A stretch of 64,000 bases of DNA from Rhodococcus opacus (GCF_012396235.1 NZ_JAAXPA010000004.1:248001-312000), one strand, 5' to 3'; counted from the stretch's first letter, positions 25,639-34,943 are shown. The notes: generated by a model not told the origin, from the sequence alone. Numbers and translations: made by a program.

Positions 25639-25685
25639 GCGGTCATCGTACGGAAGCCGTGATGCGGGCTGCGCCGATCACGCGG

Positions 25686-26447
25686 CTAGCGGCCACGCCA
25701 CACCGGCGGGCGCTTCTCCGCGAACGCGCGCGCACCCTCCTGGGCGTCCTCGGAAGCGAACACCGGATCGAGAAAGCGGCGTTGCCCGGCGAACGCGTCG
25801 GGATCGGTGTAGTTGGCGGACATCGCGACGACCTGCTTGGTGGCGCGCACCGCGAGGGGACCGTTGGCGGCGACCCGTGCCGCCAGTTCGCGGGCGGTGC
25901 CGAGGGCCTGCCCGGGCTCGGTGAGCCGGTTGACCAGTCCATGCGCGTGCGCCACGTCGGCGGTGAGGGGATCGCCGGTGATCGCCATCTCCATCGCGAT
26001 CGGGTACGGCAGCACCTTCGGCAGTCGCAGCAGACCGCCTGCGGCGGCGGCGAGCCCGCGCTTGACCTCGGGGATGCCGAACTTGGCGTCGCGGGCGGCC
26101 ACGATCAGATCGGCCGACAGCGCCAATTCGCAGCCGCCGGCCAGCGCCCAGCCCTCCACCGCGGCGATCAGCGGCTTCGTCGGCGGGGCCTCCGTGATGC
26201 CGCCGAAGCCACGGCCGGGCAGCGACGGCCGCTCCCCGCGGGTGAACGCCTTCAGATCCATGCCCGCGCAGAACGTTCCCCCGGCGCCGGTCAGGATCGC
26301 GATCGTCAGGTCGGGCCGCGCCTCGAACTCGTCGATCGCGGCGGCAAGCGCCTTGGCGACCTCGAGGTCGACGGCGTTCTTCGCCTCCGGCCGGTTCAGG
26401 GTGATGACGGCGACGCCATCGGAGAATTCGGTGAGAACCACGCTCAT
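25686..26447 (-). CDS. Enoyl-CoA hydratase/isomerase family protein
   Basis: A 253-residue crotonase with TGAGGTFCAGMDLKAFTRG (about 55-73), AVEGWALAGGCELALSADLI and FGIPEVKRGLAAAAGGLLRL. It is the third gene of a minus-strand operon: acyl-CoA ligase (stop overlapping the next start), MBL hydrolase, then this gene 12 bases on. ATG at 26447 is preceded by AAGGAAG. Glu in IPEVKRG matches one catalytic Glu of hydratases; the second is not obvious. Confidence 0.9.
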   Translation of the reverse strand: MSVVLTEFSDGVAVITLNRPEAKNAVDLEVAKALAAAIDEFEARPDLTIAILTGAGGTFCAGMDLKAFTRGERPSLPGRGFGGITEAPPTKPLIAAVEGWALAGGCELALSADLIVAARDAKFGIPEVKRGLAAAAGGLLRLPKVLPYPIAMEMAITGDPLTADVAHAHGLVNRLTEPGQALGTARELAARVAANGPLAVRATKQVVAMSANYTDPDAFAGQRRFLDPVFASEDAQEGARAFAEKRPPVWRGR

Positions 26448-26459
26448 GGGGTGTCTTCC

Positions 26460-27503
26460 TTACGGTGTCGGGGTCCAGCGTTCGGGGTGCCCGCCGAGTG
26501 AGCGGATGCTCCCGCGGTCGGCCAGAACGAGCAGGTGGGCATGGGTTTCGCGGACCGCGAGGCGGAGCAGGCGGTCGGACATGGATTCGAACGGCCGCGA
26601 CCACGAGATGTGGTGCGAGATCTCCCACGCCGTCGATTCGGGGTGCACGCCCAGAGTCTGGACGATCTCGGCGAAGCGTTCCTCGTGATGACCCATCAGT
26701 TGCCGGGCACGGTCGGCGATCCCCCGGAAGCGGTACTCGTGGGCCGGCAGCACTTCGCCGTCGGGCATGGAGGTGGTGGCGTGCAGCGACAGCAGGTAAC
26801 GGTGCAGCGGGTTCTCCAGCTCGCCGGGGACCGTCGAGATGTTGGGACTGATGCGCGGCAACATGTGGTCGCCGCTGAACATCAATCCGTGGGTGTCGTC
26901 GACGAAGGTCAGATGACCGGGAGTGTGCCCCGGGGTCCAGACCGCCCGCAGATCCCAGCCGGGCAGGTCCAGGGGAGTCCCGTCACCGAGCACGATGTCC
27001 ATGGATTCGCCTGCCCCCAGCCGAACGAGATCGACGCGGGCGGCCGCGAGGATGTCGGTGGGCGCCCCGAGTTGGGCGAGCTGGGTGTTCCACAGTTGTT
27101 CGTCGGCGGTGGTGTCCTCCGGCGAATGGTGGCCGAGCAGTGCGGCATCCGCGCTGTGCATCGCGAGCGCGGCCCCACTGACCTCCCGCAGCCGGGGCGC
27201 AAGACCGAAGTGGTCGGGATGCAGGTGGGTGACGGCGGCGTACCGGACGTCGGTGACGTGGTGCCCCGTCTGGGCGATGCCGTCGACGAGGGCTCGCCAC
27301 GACTCCTCGGAATCCCAGCCCGCGTCGATCAGGGCGAGGCCGTCGGGCAGCGCGAGCGCGTAGATCAGGACGTAGCGCAACGGGTTTCGCGGCATCGGCA
27401 CCGGGATCGACCACAATCCGGGGCGTACCTGCTCGACCGGCGGCAGGACGCCGAGGGCCCACGCCTCGCGCTGGACGGTACCGACGTCTTCGGTGACGAT
27501 CAC
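26460..27503 (-). CDS. Metallo-beta-lactamase-fold hydrolase
   Basis: A 347-residue zinc hydrolase of the MBL superfamily. The metal motif is THLHPDHFG (about residues 92-100), with further ligands in TPGHTPGHLTFV and the Asp of FSGDHMLP, and a late His in LPAHEYRF. An extra C-terminal helical domain of about 90 residues follows. The start ATG overlaps the acyl-CoA ligase stop by four bases and the next gene is an enoyl-CoA hydratase, so an acyl-CoA or acyl-thioester substrate is plausible (inference). Confidence 0.88.
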   Translation of the reverse strand: MIVTEDVGTVQREAWALGVLPPVEQVRPGLWSIPVPMPRNPLRYVLIYALALPDGLALIDAGWDSEESWRALVDGIAQTGHHVTDVRYAAVTHLHPDHFGLAPRLREVSGAALAMHSADAALLGHHSPEDTTADEQLWNTQLAQLGAPTDILAAARVDLVRLGAGESMDIVLGDGTPLDLPGWDLRAVWTPGHTPGHLTFVDDTHGLMFSGDHMLPRISPNISTVPGELENPLHRYLLSLHATTSMPDGEVLPAHEYRFRGIADRARQLMGHHEERFAEIVQTLGVHPESTAWEISHHISWSRPFESMSDRLLRLAVRETHAHLLVLADRGSIRSLGGHPERWTPTP

Positions 27504-29068
27504 GACGGCACCTCCGTGGCGCGGAGCCCCTCGCGCAGGGTGCGTTTGAGGATCTTGCCGCTCGCTCCTCGCGGAAGTTCGGCGACGTAGACGATCTCCC
27601 GCGGCTTCTTGTACGACGCGAGCCGGGCGGCGGTGAACGCGATCAGGTCCTGCTCGTCCGGTTGGTTCGACGGATCGACGAGCCGGACGACCGCCGTCAC
27701 GGACTCACCCCACGTCCGGTGCGGCACGCCGACCACCGCCACCTCGGCCACCGCCGGATGCTCGGCGAGCACCGATTCGACCTCGATCGGGTACACGTTC
27801 TCGCCTCCCGTGATGATCATGTCCTTCACCCGGTCGGTGACGAACAGGTAGCCCTCCCCGTCTATGTGCCCGGCGTCGCCGGTGCGCAGGAAACCGTCGG
27901 GGGTGAGCAGTTGCGCGGTCTCGTCCGGCCGCCGCCAGTAGCCCGCGACGTTGTTGCGTGAGCGGCACACGATCTCCCCGGACACGCCCACCGGAAGCCG
28001 GGCGCCGGTCACCACGTCCCGGATCTCGACCTCGACACCGGGCATGGGCTTGCCGGCGGAACGCAGCAGGTGCGCACGGAGTCCGGACGGGTCATGGTCC
28101 TCTACAGCGAGGGCGGTGACCGAGCCTGTCGTCTCGGTCATGCCGTAGCGCTGCACGAATCCACAGCCGAGGCGATCGATCGCCCGCCGGAGCAGAGTGG
28201 TGGTGATCGGCGCCGAACCGTAGGCGACCAGTTCGAGGCCCGACACGTCGTAGCGGTCGAGGTCGGGCACGTCGAGGAGCATCTGAATGGTCGACGGAAC
28301 CAGGAAGGCGTGGGTGATCCGATGCCGTTCGATGAGTTCGGCGACCCGCCGGGCGTCGAACGCGCCGAGCAGCACCACGTGGACGCCCGCCGACAGACAC
28401 GTGCTCAACCAGCCGGCACCCGCGATGTGGAACAGCGGCATGGCGTCGAGCGCCACCGAGCCGGGCTTCCAGCGGTAGATCAGCAGGCCCTCCGGCTCGT
28501 TGTGCAGGTTGCGATGCGTCGCCACCACGCCCTTCGGGAAACCCGTCGTGCCCGATGTGTAGAGCTGCAGCACCTCGGCGTCGGGGTCGTCCCCGAGACC
28601 CGGATCGGTGGCGGTGCCCGAAGTGACCAGCCGGTCCCACGTCCAGGTGCCGCGCGGAAGAACGTCGCCGTCGGCCGCGTCGACGACCACCACGACCACA
28701 CTCGGGAGCGCGCCGCGAACGGCGTCCGCGGCGGCAGCGAATTCGGATTCGACGATCAGCACCTGGAGCTCGGCATCGACCGCGATCGCGGCTGCCTCGG
28801 CCGCCGGGAGTCGCCAGTTGAGCGGGACGAACACCAGCCCCGACTTGGCGGCGGCCACGAACGCCTCGACACCCTCGGTGCGCATCCGGAGCAGTGCCCC
28901 GACCCGGCCGCCGTCGGAGGTCAACGCCGACAGCGCGGTTGCGATCCGATTGGTCCGCCAGTCGAGCTCCGCGTACGTCAGCGTGGTGTCACCGCACGTC
29001 ACTGCCGGTGCTCCGGGCCGCTCTGCGGCATGGTGCCGCACACGCTGGGGTAGATGCAGACCGCTCAC
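27500..29068 (-). CDS. Long-chain-type acyl-CoA synthetase (AMP-forming)
   Basis: A 522-residue ligase with LQLYTSGTTGFPKGVVATHR, YGSAPITTTLLRRA, QRYGMTETTGSV, DRVKDMIITGGENVYPIEVE and the C-terminal ASGKILKRTLRE. I place the start at GTG 29066-29068 because GAGGAGC lies about six bases upstream and the protein then begins SGLHLPQRVRHHAAERPGAP, the usual N-terminus; longer upstream readings lack family similarity. It is first in a minus-strand operon with the MBL hydrolase and enoyl-CoA hydratase and diverges from an ArsR-type regulator. Confidence 0.9.
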   Translation of the reverse strand: MSGLHLPQRVRHHAAERPGAPAVTCGDTTLTYAELDWRTNRIATALSALTSDGGRVGALLRMRTEGVEAFVAAAKSGLVFVPLNWRLPAAEAAAIAVDAELQVLIVESEFAAAADAVRGALPSVVVVVVDAADGDVLPRGTWTWDRLVTSGTATDPGLGDDPDAEVLQLYTSGTTGFPKGVVATHRNLHNEPEGLLIYRWKPGSVALDAMPLFHIAGAGWLSTCLSAGVHVVLLGAFDARRVAELIERHRITHAFLVPSTIQMLLDVPDLDRYDVSGLELVAYGSAPITTTLLRRAIDRLGCGFVQRYGMTETTGSVTALAVEDHDPSGLRAHLLRSAGKPMPGVEVEIRDVVTGARLPVGVSGEIVCRSRNNVAGYWRRPDETAQLLTPDGFLRTGDAGHIDGEGYLFVTDRVKDMIITGGENVYPIEVESVLAEHPAVAEVAVVGVPHRTWGESVTAVVRLVDPSNQPDEQDLIAFTAARLASYKKPREIVYVAELPRGASGKILKRTLREGLRATEVPS

Positions 29069-29232
29069 ATCACGCTCCTCGATGACTCGTCGACGCCGCC
29101 GGGAACCGGGTGACGCGTGCTGCCAGTCGACCACCCGCGTGAGTGCGGAAACAAAGTCACAGAGCCGAACGGACAGTGAGGAATCGCCTATGGATGCCCG
29201 ACCGAGTGGCCTCGCGGCGTTTGTAGACTGGC

Positions 29233-29601
29233 GTGATGGCCGCCACCCCCGCCCTGAACCCCGAGGATGTTCAGCGTGCTGCGGCGGCACTGCACACCCC
29301 CGACATCGACGGCTGGGCCAACCGGTTCGAACTGCTGTCGGACGGCAACCGCCTCCGACTGCTGCTGTGTCTGCACCACGCCCCCGACATCTGCGTCGGC
29401 GACCTGGCCGCGGCACTCGACATGACCGGCACCGCCGTTTCGCACGCTCTGCGACTGCTCCGCAACCAGGGGTGGGTGTCGGCGACGCGGGACGGTCGCT
29501 CGATGCGGTACCGGCTCACCGACGACACCGTGCACGAACTGCTGCACACGATCGGGGCCACGCACTACCACAATCACACGGGGGCCGAAGAGAAAAGGTG
29601 A
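29233..29601 (+). CDS. ArsR/SmtB-family regulator
   Basis: A 122-residue winged-helix repressor. The recognition region is DICVGDLAAALDMTGTAVSHALRLLRNQGWVSATRDGRSMRYRLT, where metal-binding ArsR proteins often carry ELCVCD; here the Cys pair is IC-VGD, so one ligand is missing and classic arsenic sensing is unlikely. The end HTIGATHYHNHTG is histidine-rich and might bind metal. GTG 29233 and ATG 29236 are both possible. The stop overlaps the region of the next start, so it is coupled to a CoA-transferase and may respond to an acyl compound instead. Confidence 0.85.
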   Translation: MMAATPALNPEDVQRAAAALHTPDIDGWANRFELLSDGNRLRLLLCLHHAPDICVGDLAAALDMTGTAVSHALRLLRNQGWVSATRDGRSMRYRLTDDTVHELLHTIGATHYHNHTGAEEKR

Positions 29602-29609
29602 ATCCCGAC

Positions 29610-30806
29610 ATGGAGAACGACCCCGGACTGCTGCCGCTCGACGGCATCACCGTCGTGGCACTCGAGCAGGCCGTGGCCGCCCCGCTCGCCACCCGCCATC
29701 TCGCGGACATGGGCGCGCGGGTCATCAAGATCGAGCGCGTCGGCGAGGGCGACTTCGCCCGCAACTACGACGACGCGGTGTTCGGGCAGGCGTCGCATTT
29801 CGTGTGGCTGAATCGGTCGAAGGAATCGCTCGGCGTCGACCTGAAGTCCGAGGTGGGCCGGGACACCGTCGCGAAGCTGATCGCGAAGGCCGACGTCTTC
29901 ATCCAGAATCTCGCCCCCGATGCCGCCGACCGGCTGGGGTTCGGCGCCGACGAGTTGCGCGCCGAGCACGAGGAACTGATCGTCGTGAACATGTCCGGCT
30001 ACGGGTCGGCGGGGCCGCGGCGCGAACGCAAGGCGTACGACATGCTGGTCCAGGCCGAAACGGGGATGATCTCGGTGACCGGCACCCCCGACACCGCGAC
30101 CAAGACGGGTGTCCCGGTGTCCGACATCGCGGCGGGAATGTATGCGATGACGTCCGTCCTCGGCGCCCTGTTCCGGCGGTCGCGCACCGGAGTGGGGGCG
30201 CGGATCGACGTGTCGATGTTCGACGCGACCGCGGAGTGGCTGGGCCACCCGATGTACATGAAGATGTACGCCGACAAGCAGATCCCGCGTGTCGGGCTCG
30301 GTCATGCGGCGATCGTCCCGTACGACTCGTACCCGACCCTCGACGGACAGATCCTCATCGGTGTCCAGAACGACCGCGGGTGGCGGCAACTGGTGACCGA
30401 CGTGTTCAAGCGACCAGAACTCGCCGACCATCCCCGGTTCGCGACCAATATGCTGCGTGTGCAGCACCGCGCCGAGGTGGACGCCCTCGTCGCCGAGGAG
30501 ACTCAACGGTTCACGAGCGCGGCTCTCGACCAGGCGCTCGCGGACTCCGGGATCCCGGCGGCGGAGCTCAACGACATGGGCGGGTTGATCGACCATCCGC
30601 AGCTGGATCAGCGCGACCGCTGGCGTGACATCGGAACCGAGGCCGGGCCGATCAGGGCGATGCTGCCCCCGATGACGTTTTCCGACGTGGAGATGCGGAT
30701 GGGTGACGTGCCCGCGCTCGGCGCGCACACCGATCGGATCCTCGGTGAACTGGGCTGGTCGGCGGAAGATATCGCGACGATGCGTGACCAGGGCGTCGTC
30801 GGCTGA
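29610..30806 (+). CDS. Class III (CaiB/BaiF) CoA-transferase
   Basis: CoA-transferase of 398 residues. It begins LPLDGITVVALEQAVAAPLATRHLADMGARVIKIER, with RSKESLGVDLKS, and the KAYDMLVQAETGMISVTG segment carrying the expected catalytic Asp. ATG 29610 is preceded at eight bases by AGGTGA, which matches the 16S tail well; GTG 29598, overlapping the ArsR stop, is the alternative. It is the second family member here, and more like formyl-CoA or carnitine-type transferases than a glutarate-type enzyme. The co-transcribed ArsR is probably its regulator. Confidence 0.88.
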   Translation: MENDPGLLPLDGITVVALEQAVAAPLATRHLADMGARVIKIERVGEGDFARNYDDAVFGQASHFVWLNRSKESLGVDLKSEVGRDTVAKLIAKADVFIQNLAPDAADRLGFGADELRAEHEELIVVNMSGYGSAGPRRERKAYDMLVQAETGMISVTGTPDTATKTGVPVSDIAAGMYAMTSVLGALFRRSRTGVGARIDVSMFDATAEWLGHPMYMKMYADKQIPRVGLGHAAIVPYDSYPTLDGQILIGVQNDRGWRQLVTDVFKRPELADHPRFATNMLRVQHRAEVDALVAEETQRFTSAALDQALADSGIPAAELNDMGGLIDHPQLDQRDRWRDIGTEAGPIRAMLPPMTFSDVEMRMGDVPALGAHTDRILGELGWSAEDIATMRDQGVVG

Positions 30807-30815
30807 CGACGCGCC

Positions 30816-30846
30816 GCAGCCCCGGCCCGAGTGAGGCCGGGGCTGC
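30816..30846. terminator. Bidirectional stem-loop terminator
   Basis: GCAGCCCCGGCC (30816-30827) and its exact complement (30835-30846) form a 12-bp GC stem with a 7-base loop, placed between the convergent CoA-transferase and the small secreted protein gene. No T-run follows, as is usual in actinobacteria. Confidence 0.8.
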
Positions 30847-30860
30847 AGCTCGCTCTTCGC

Positions 30861-31289
30861 TCAGGGTGTGGCGAAGAACTGCTCTACGGCCGGCTGTGCG
30901 TTGGGATTACCCACACCGATGCCGATGACGGCGCCGGCGATGGTGCCGACCACTGCGCCGACGATGCAGCCGGCGATGAAGTTGGGGAAGATCGACACGC
31001 ACCCGATGGCCATGCCCACGTTGGAACCGATCGCCATGCCCTGCAGGCCCGCGTTGTTCCAACCGGTATTGATCTCGTTGGTCATCTTGTCGAAGGCGTC
31101 CTGTTTCACTTCGTTCTCCGGGAAGAACTGTTCGGCCACCTGGCTGCTGCCGCCGTCGGCCGCAGGAGTCATCAGCGGCTGTGACCAGTCGATTCCCTGA
31201 GGTGCGGGATCGGCATACGCAGTGCCCGCCCCGACGGCCATCGCGGAGACGACGAATATGGACAATGCCAGAGTTTTCAAGAGTTTCAT
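30861..31289 (-). CDS. Small secreted protein with C-terminal Gly-zipper segment
   Basis: A 142-residue exported protein with a typical signal peptide MKLLKTLALSIFVVSAMAVG and cleavage after TAYA. The mature part has an acidic helical stretch (about 60-80), then GWNNAGLQGMAIGSNVGMAIGC and a Gly/Ala-rich hydrophobic span (FIAGCIVGAVVGTIAGAVIG) ending NPNAQPAVEQFFATP. Two Cys flank the span. ATG at 31289 has GGTGGGA upstream. It resembles the next gene (31481) over the C-terminal half, so the pair is a tandem duplication. Function unknown; the cell envelope is the likely site. Confidence 0.82.
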   Translation of the reverse strand: MKLLKTLALSIFVVSAMAVGAGTAYADPAPQGIDWSQPLMTPAADGGSSQVAEQFFPENEVKQDAFDKMTNEINTGWNNAGLQGMAIGSNVGMAIGCVSIFPNFIAGCIVGAVVGTIAGAVIGIGVGNPNAQPAVEQFFATP

Positions 31290-31480
31290 GGAAATTCCCA
31301 CCATGTCGTAGGACGAACACGGCCCCCACCTGAGTGCACCGAACATCGTTGTGCGTGGACCATATTCGCTGGAAAACCGGAACGGCTACATGCATATGTG
31401 GGTGCGCGGTGATGCTCCCCGTGTGCGAACTAACCCATAGCCCTCCCGAAATCGTCTTCGGAGTCGGACGGAAAGCCCCG

Positions 31481-32083
31481 CTACGGGGTTCCGAGGAATT
31501 CGTAAACCGCTGGTGGCGCAGCGGGGTTCGCGTTGCTGATACCCGTGACGGCGCCGATCGCTGCGCCTACCGCGGCACCGGGGAGGCACCCGCCGAGGAT
31601 GAGGAAGATGCACCCGACGACGAATCCGATGCCTGCGCCGATCGCGGTCGCGGTCCCGCCGCCGTTGTTCCAACCGATCTGCAGCTGCTCGACCATGTTG
31701 TTGTACGCCGAATCCCTGTCGACCGGGGTGAGGGCGAGGGTTCCCGCGACAGGGGTCGTCGTGGGTGTCAGGTTCAGGAACCGGCCGGCGTCGGTGATGA
31801 GCGGATCGATCGCGAACTGCACACCGGCGATCGAATAGCGCAGGGGGATCGTGCCCACCGGGGTGCCCGAATCGTTGACGATGTCGACGGCGGCGGCCGT
31901 CCGCGACAGGGTGAAGTGCCCGGCGTCGAGTGCCGTACCGACCGATCGGCCGTCGGCGCTCAGGCTGGTGTGCGAGATGACGGCCTGGTCGGCGGGAGTG
32001 GGGGCGGCATACGCGGTACCCATTCCGACACACAGGGTGGCGATCAGCAGCGCTGCCGGTGCTGTCACTCTATGCAGTTTCAT
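31481..32083 (-). CDS. Secreted protein with C-terminal Gly-zipper segment (paralogue)
   Basis: A 200-residue protein with signal peptide MKLHRVTAPAALLIATLCVG and a cleavage site after TAYA. A central beta-rich domain of about 90 residues (VGTALDAGHFTLSRTAAAVD ... VQFAIDPLITDAGRF) has no counterpart in the neighbour. The C-terminal part, QIGWNNGGGTATAIGAGIGF then GCLPGAAVGAAIGAVTGIS and PAVYEFLGTP, parallels the 142-residue neighbour, including the paired Cys. The same-strand neighbour lies 191 bases further on. No family name can be given. Confidence 0.8.
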   Translation of the reverse strand: MKLHRVTAPAALLIATLCVGMGTAYAAPTPADQAVISHTSLSADGRSVGTALDAGHFTLSRTAAAVDIVNDSGTPVGTIPLRYSIAGVQFAIDPLITDAGRFLNLTPTTTPVAGTLALTPVDRDSAYNNMVEQLQIGWNNGGGTATAIGAGIGFVVGCIFLILGGCLPGAAVGAAIGAVTGISNANPAAPPAVYEFLGTP

Positions 32084-32263
32084 GGTGTTTCCCATGCGTA
32101 GTAGCGGATGACAAACGACAAATCTGGTTCGACCTGGCGCTTCACTTGCCCCGACCGGCGAAAGCGTCCGTAACCTGCCTACTGCAGACATCTTCCCCCT
32201 TCGGATGCCTCAGTTTTCGGCCTTTCCGCAAAATACGTGCGTATCGGGGTGGCGGTGCAGGGA

Positions 32264-33334
32264 TTACACCGTGAGCCGGTAGAACCGGAAGAACCCGAAA
32301 TCCTCGATGGGAAGGATGTCCATGGTGCCGAAACCGGCCGCCTCGGCGTAGCTGCGCAATGTGCTCGGGCGCATGACCGTTCCGGTGCCCGCGCTGGGTG
32401 TGTGGTTCATGCCGTCGGGAAGACACACGGTGAGGCTGAATCCGTACATCAGCCGCTCGACGTCGCTTCCCGGCGCGGAGAACTCGTCGTCCACCGCCTC
32501 GTCCATCACGATCATCGCGCCACCGGGAACCAGGGCCTTCCGAACCGCGGACAGTACATCGACGGGCGCCGGCATGTCGTGGATGCATTCGAACGCGAAC
32601 GCCGCGGTATAGGTGCTTTCGGGAATTCCCGCCGCATCCGATTCGGTGATCGTGATCCGATCGGCGACATCCGGCCGCTCGCGCACGTTGGACCTCGCGA
32701 GTTCGACGGTCGCGGTGTCGATGTCGTAGCCGTGGAGTCTGGCGTCCGGGTAGGCGCGCGCGAGTGCGATCGTGGACCACGCGCCGCCGCATCCGATGTC
32801 GGCGATGGCGGCGCCGGGCGTCCGCAGCAATGCGTCGACCTCGGGAACCGATGCCAGCGCACCGGGAAGAACCTGCTCGTACCACGGCCGATTCATGTCG
32901 GCCTGCGACTCACGGGCATCCGTGCCGTACTGCGCCCATCCCACACCGCCGCCCGTGCGGTACGCCTCCAGCAACGCGGGCATCTGCGTGGTCGCGGCGA
33001 CGAAGATCCGCGCCAGCGGTGCAAGATAGTTGAGACTCTGCTCGTCGGTGAGCACTTCGGCGGCGCCGGCCGGAAGCGTGAACGTCCGCGGCTCCGAGTC
33101 GTCGACCGTGAGAAGTCCCGACACGGCCTGCTGTTCGAGCCACTCCCGCGCGTACCGCGGGTGGGTGGAGGTGCGTTCCGCCAGTTGGTCCGCGGTTGCC
33201 GGACCTTCCGACGCGAGACTGCGGTACCAGCCGAGCCGGTCACCCAGATGGACGGCGAGGAGGTCGATCGCCCCGAGCGATGCGTCGAAAATGCGCTGGG
33301 ACACGGCCCCGGCGTCGGCTTCGGGTATGGACAT
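32264..33334 (-). CDS. SAM-dependent methyltransferase
   Basis: A 356-residue protein of the O-methyltransferase-like type: an N-terminal winged-helix dimerisation region (LAERTSTHPRYAREWLEQQA), then the SAM-binding motif IADIGCGGAWSTIALARAYP (about 182-201) and HGYDIDTATVELAR, ECIHDMPAP, ALVPGGAMIVMDE. ATG at 33332-33334 is preceded by GGAGG at six bases; an upstream ATG at 33379 has none. Substrate unknown. It lies next to the cobalt transporter operon on the same strand, 51 bases upstream of the nearest transporter stop, but is probably a separate unit. Confidence 0.87.
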   Translation of the reverse strand: MSIPEADAGAVSQRIFDASLGAIDLLAVHLGDRLGWYRSLASEGPATADQLAERTSTHPRYAREWLEQQAVSGLLTVDDSEPRTFTLPAGAAEVLTDEQSLNYLAPLARIFVAATTQMPALLEAYRTGGGVGWAQYGTDARESQADMNRPWYEQVLPGALASVPEVDALLRTPGAAIADIGCGGAWSTIALARAYPDARLHGYDIDTATVELARSNVRERPDVADRITITESDAAGIPESTYTAAFAFECIHDMPAPVDVLSAVRKALVPGGAMIVMDEAVDDEFSAPGSDVERLMYGFSLTVCLPDGMNHTPSAGTGTVMRPSTLRSYAEAAGFGTMDILPIEDFGFFRFYRLTV

Positions 33335-33385
33335 CGCGGACCTCCGGTAGGAGTGCGGGGCGAAGCTTCGTCTCCCCATCGTGGG

Positions 33386-34180
33386 CTACCCGATCGGCGG
33401 TGTCACGGATCGTTCGCCGGGCGAATGAGGGTCGGTCGCGGGAAGCCGGAAACCCCAGGGCAACTCGAGGCGATGCTCGGCGAGCAGCGCGGGGTCGCCG
33501 AGCAGTTCCAGGATCGGACCGTCGGCCACCAGGTGTCCCTCGTCGAGGATCACGGCGCGCGTGCACAACTGGGCGGCGTACGGCAGGTCGTGCGTGACGA
33601 GCAGGTGCGTGGTGTCGATACCCAGGAGGACGTCGGCCAGTTCGCGTCGGGCGACGGGGTCGAGATTGCTCGACGGCTCGTCCAGCACGAGGACGTCCGG
33701 GGCGCATGCGAGAACGGTCGCCAGCGCGACGCGGCGGCGCTGACCCACCGACAGGTGCGCGGGATTGCGACCGGAATGTGCCGTCATGTCGACGGCCGCC
33801 AGCGCGTCGTGCACCCGCTCGTCGAGTGCGGTCCCGGTGATCCCGAAATTGACCGGACCGAACGCGACGTCCTGTGCGACGGTGGGCATGAACAACTGGT
33901 CGTCGGGGTCCTGGAAGACAATGCCGACGCGGCGCCGGACCTCCCGCACCGTGTCCCGGGACGCTCCCCGCGACAGCTCCAGCCCGCCCACGGTGACGCT
34001 GCCCTCGGTGGCCGTCAGAATGCCGTTGAGGTGCAACATCAGTGTGGTCTTCCCGGCCCCGTTCGGACCGAGAACGGCTACCCGCTCACCGGGTTGCACC
34101 GTGAGATCGATCCGGTGCAGCGCGGCCCTGCCGTCCGGATACGCGAACGAGACGCCCTCGAGACGCACGGCCGCGGTCAT
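33386..34180 (-). CDS. cbiO: Energy-coupling factor ATP-binding protein for Co/Ni uptake
   Basis: ATPase of a cobalt/nickel ECF transporter, 264 residues. Walker A is VLGPNGAGKTT (about 37-47), the Q-loop is VFQDPDDQLF, the ABC signature is HLSVGQRRRVALA and Walker B is VLVLDEPSSNLDP. ATG at 34178-34180 overlaps the cbiQ stop by four bases, so it is the last gene of cbiM - PDGLE - cbiQ - cbiO. The short C-terminal extension carries no extra motif. Confidence 0.92.
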   Translation of the reverse strand: MTAAVRLEGVSFAYPDGRAALHRIDLTVQPGERVAVLGPNGAGKTTLMLHLNGILTATEGSVTVGGLELSRGASRDTVREVRRRVGIVFQDPDDQLFMPTVAQDVAFGPVNFGITGTALDERVHDALAAVDMTAHSGRNPAHLSVGQRRRVALATVLACAPDVLVLDEPSSNLDPVARRELADVLLGIDTTHLLVTHDLPYAAQLCTRAVILDEGHLVADGPILELLGDPALLAEHRLELPWGFRLPATDPHSPGERSVTPPIG

Positions 34181-34941
34181 CGGAGCACCCACGCCGTGAC
34201 ACAGATCCCCACCGCGCACACTGCGGGCACGAGCCCCGCCCGCCACAGTGCAGCGGTCGCAGGCGGCGCCCCGACAGTGGGAACCGAACCGGTGAAACCC
34301 CGCGACAGCATGGCCAGGTGGACGCGCTCGCCGCGCTCGTAGGAACGCACGAACAATCCGCCGACGCCACGGGCGGTGGCACCGATCTGCCGGAACGTCC
34401 GCGGGTCGTCGCCGCGGGAGAGCCGGGCGGTGCGCATCCGCTCGACCTCGGCGGTGAGCAGATCGAGGTAGCGCAGCATCAGCACGACGATCGTGGTGAG
34501 CATCGCGGGCACGCGCAGCCGCGCCAAACCCAACGGCAGGTCCCGGGCCGGCGTCGTCGCGGCGAGTGTCAGCGAGACCAGGACGCCGAGAGTGCCCTTC
34601 ACGAGAATGCCCCAGGCCGCGTAGAGGCCCGCGACCGACAGCGACAGTCCGAGGACGGTGACGCGTGCGCCGCCCTCGGCGAACGGCAGGAGAAGTGCGA
34701 GCGTCACGAACGGCAATTCGATCAGCATCCGCGGTCCGATCCAGTTGAGCGGAATGCCGGCGATCCGCCAGATCACGAGCAGGATCGCCAGATACCCGGC
34801 GAACGCCCAGAACGCCTCGCGTGGTGTCGCGACCACCGCGAAGACGAAGACGACGGCGCAGACGATCTCGACCTCGGCCGGCAGCCGGTGCAGGGGTGAC
34901 GTGCCGTCGAGGTAGAGCGGATGGGCGTGACCGGCTCCCAC
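34177..34941 (-). CDS. cbiQ: Energy-coupling factor transmembrane protein CbiQ
   Basis: Membrane coupling protein of 254 residues with about six hydrophobic spans. The cytoplasmic coupling helices contain VERMRTARLSRGDDPRTF (about 172-189) and the region ERVHLAMLSRGFTG, the Ala-Arg-Gly-type motifs that dock onto CbiO. The N-terminal HAHPLYLDGTSPLHRLP is typical of CbiQ. It lies two bases after the PDGLE-protein stop. Confidence 0.9.
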   Translation of the reverse strand: MGAGHAHPLYLDGTSPLHRLPAEVEIVCAVVFVFAVVATPREAFWAFAGYLAILLVIWRIAGIPLNWIGPRMLIELPFVTLALLLPFAEGGARVTVLGLSLSVAGLYAAWGILVKGTLGVLVSLTLAATTPARDLPLGLARLRVPAMLTTIVVLMLRYLDLLTAEVERMRTARLSRGDDPRTFRQIGATARGVGGLFVRSYERGERVHLAMLSRGFTGSVPTVGAPPATAALWRAGLVPAVCAVGICVTAWVLR

Positions 34942-34943
34942 GG

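Noticed and set aside
29233..29601. Arsenic-sensing ArsR
   Set aside because: The usual ELCVCD metal motif reads DICVGD, lacking one Cys, and the neighbour is a CoA-transferase rather than an arsenic pump.
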